6,624 nucleotides of DNA from Clostridiales bacterium (GTDB lineage Bacteria > Bacillota > Clostridia > Lachnospirales > WQUN01). Shown here piece after piece: positions 6,386-6,624 of the stretch; position 1 is the first letter of the stretch, and the number at the start of each line of letters is the position of its first letter. The DNA is taken from NCBI GenBank assembly GCA_031273705.1, contig JAISRJ010000243.1, positions 1-6,624 of the forward strand. The letters run 5' to 3'. Position numbers and translations under genes: made by a program. Under the pieces are notes generated by a model. The model searched no databases and was not told the origin of the DNA. It saw only the letters and a program-made list of their open reading frames with translations.

Positions 6386-6624
6386 CACACTGTTTGGTAA
6401 AATGGAAGGATTTATTTCCACAAAGACTGTGGTCGGAACACCTATCTACCTGGAAGGCGTGATTATTGTGCCGCTGGTAGACGTAGTTTTCGGCGTGGGC
6501 GCGGGGGTATCGGACAGTAAAGATGAAAAAGGCAGTGACGGCGGCGGGGGCGGTTTGGGTGGTAAAATATCGCCTACCGCGGTTTTGGTTATTGTGGACG
6601 GAACAGTTCAGATGGTCAGTGTCA
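6357..6624 (+). CDS. gerW: GerW/YtfJ family sporulation protein, 5' part only
   Basis: The first 89 codons are present and the gene runs off the window. The ATG at 6357 follows AAGGGAG (6344-6350) at 6 nt and lies inside the end of the DUF2953 gene in another frame. Visible family features are an N-terminal helix (NLDTLFGKMEGF), the block TVVGTPIYLEGVIIVPLVDVV (the GTP-IYL-G-x-IIVPL-V pattern at about residues 25-45), FGVGAG, a glycine-rich loop (GGGGGLGGK, about 62-70), and the strand ISPTAVLVIVDG. These match the YtfJ (Pfam spore_YtfJ) pattern, whose Gly-rich loop precedes a T-P-x-A strand. In Bacillus subtilis GerW is a forespore protein needed for normal germination with L-alanine. Its presence is the best evidence here that the organism forms spores. 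Usual family length is about 130-160 residues, so roughly 40-70 residues are missing. Confidence 0.92.
   Translation, partial: MSANLSSNLDTLFGKMEGFISTKTVVGTPIYLEGVIIVPLVDVVFGVGAGVSDSKDEKGSDGGGGGLGGKISPTAVLVIVDGTVQMVSV

Overview
The window looks like chromosome from a low- to mid-GC, endospore-forming Firmicute of the Clostridia type. The evidence is strong AGGAGG-type ribosome binding sites, an Asp23/YloU-FakA pair, a DUF2953-GerW (YtfJ) spore pair, and protein sequences typical of anaerobic Clostridia. The lineage is inferred from gene content; no rRNA or other marker is present.

Layout: (1) Positions 1-99 are an upstream region with a candidate promoter, followed by a rightward pair: a 71-residue protein of unknown function (100-315) and a 320-residue FIST-like, DUF6976-type protein (360-1322). 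(2) A short gap (1323-1369) holds a very GC-rich nested hairpin between convergent genes. (3) Positions 1370-3394 encode, on the minus strand, a full-length RecG branch-migration helicase with all helicase motifs intact. (4) Positions 3395-3483 are a compact divergent intergenic region with two recognisable sigma-A-like promoters, nearly back to back. (5) A rightward cluster follows: Asp23/YloU-like protein (3484-3837), fatty acid kinase FakA (3861-5549), a DUF2953 membrane protein (5552-6385), and the first 89 codons of a GerW/YtfJ sporulation protein (6357 to the window end).

The rightward cluster has very tight spacing (23 bp, 2 bp, then a 29-bp overlap), so it is probably one operon. It would join a membrane-associated Asp23 protein and fatty-acid phosphorylation (FakA; no FakB is visible here) to a DUF2953-GerW pair linked to spores. 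RecG, which in Bacillus subtilis lies downstream of yloU-yloV on the same strand, is here divergent from them.

Most of the window is core genome. No CRISPR array, transposon, phage gene, tRNA or rRNA was found. The least understood part is the 71-aa plus FIST-like pair on the left. I see no clear evidence of a wholly new system; that pair is the best candidate for unknown biology.
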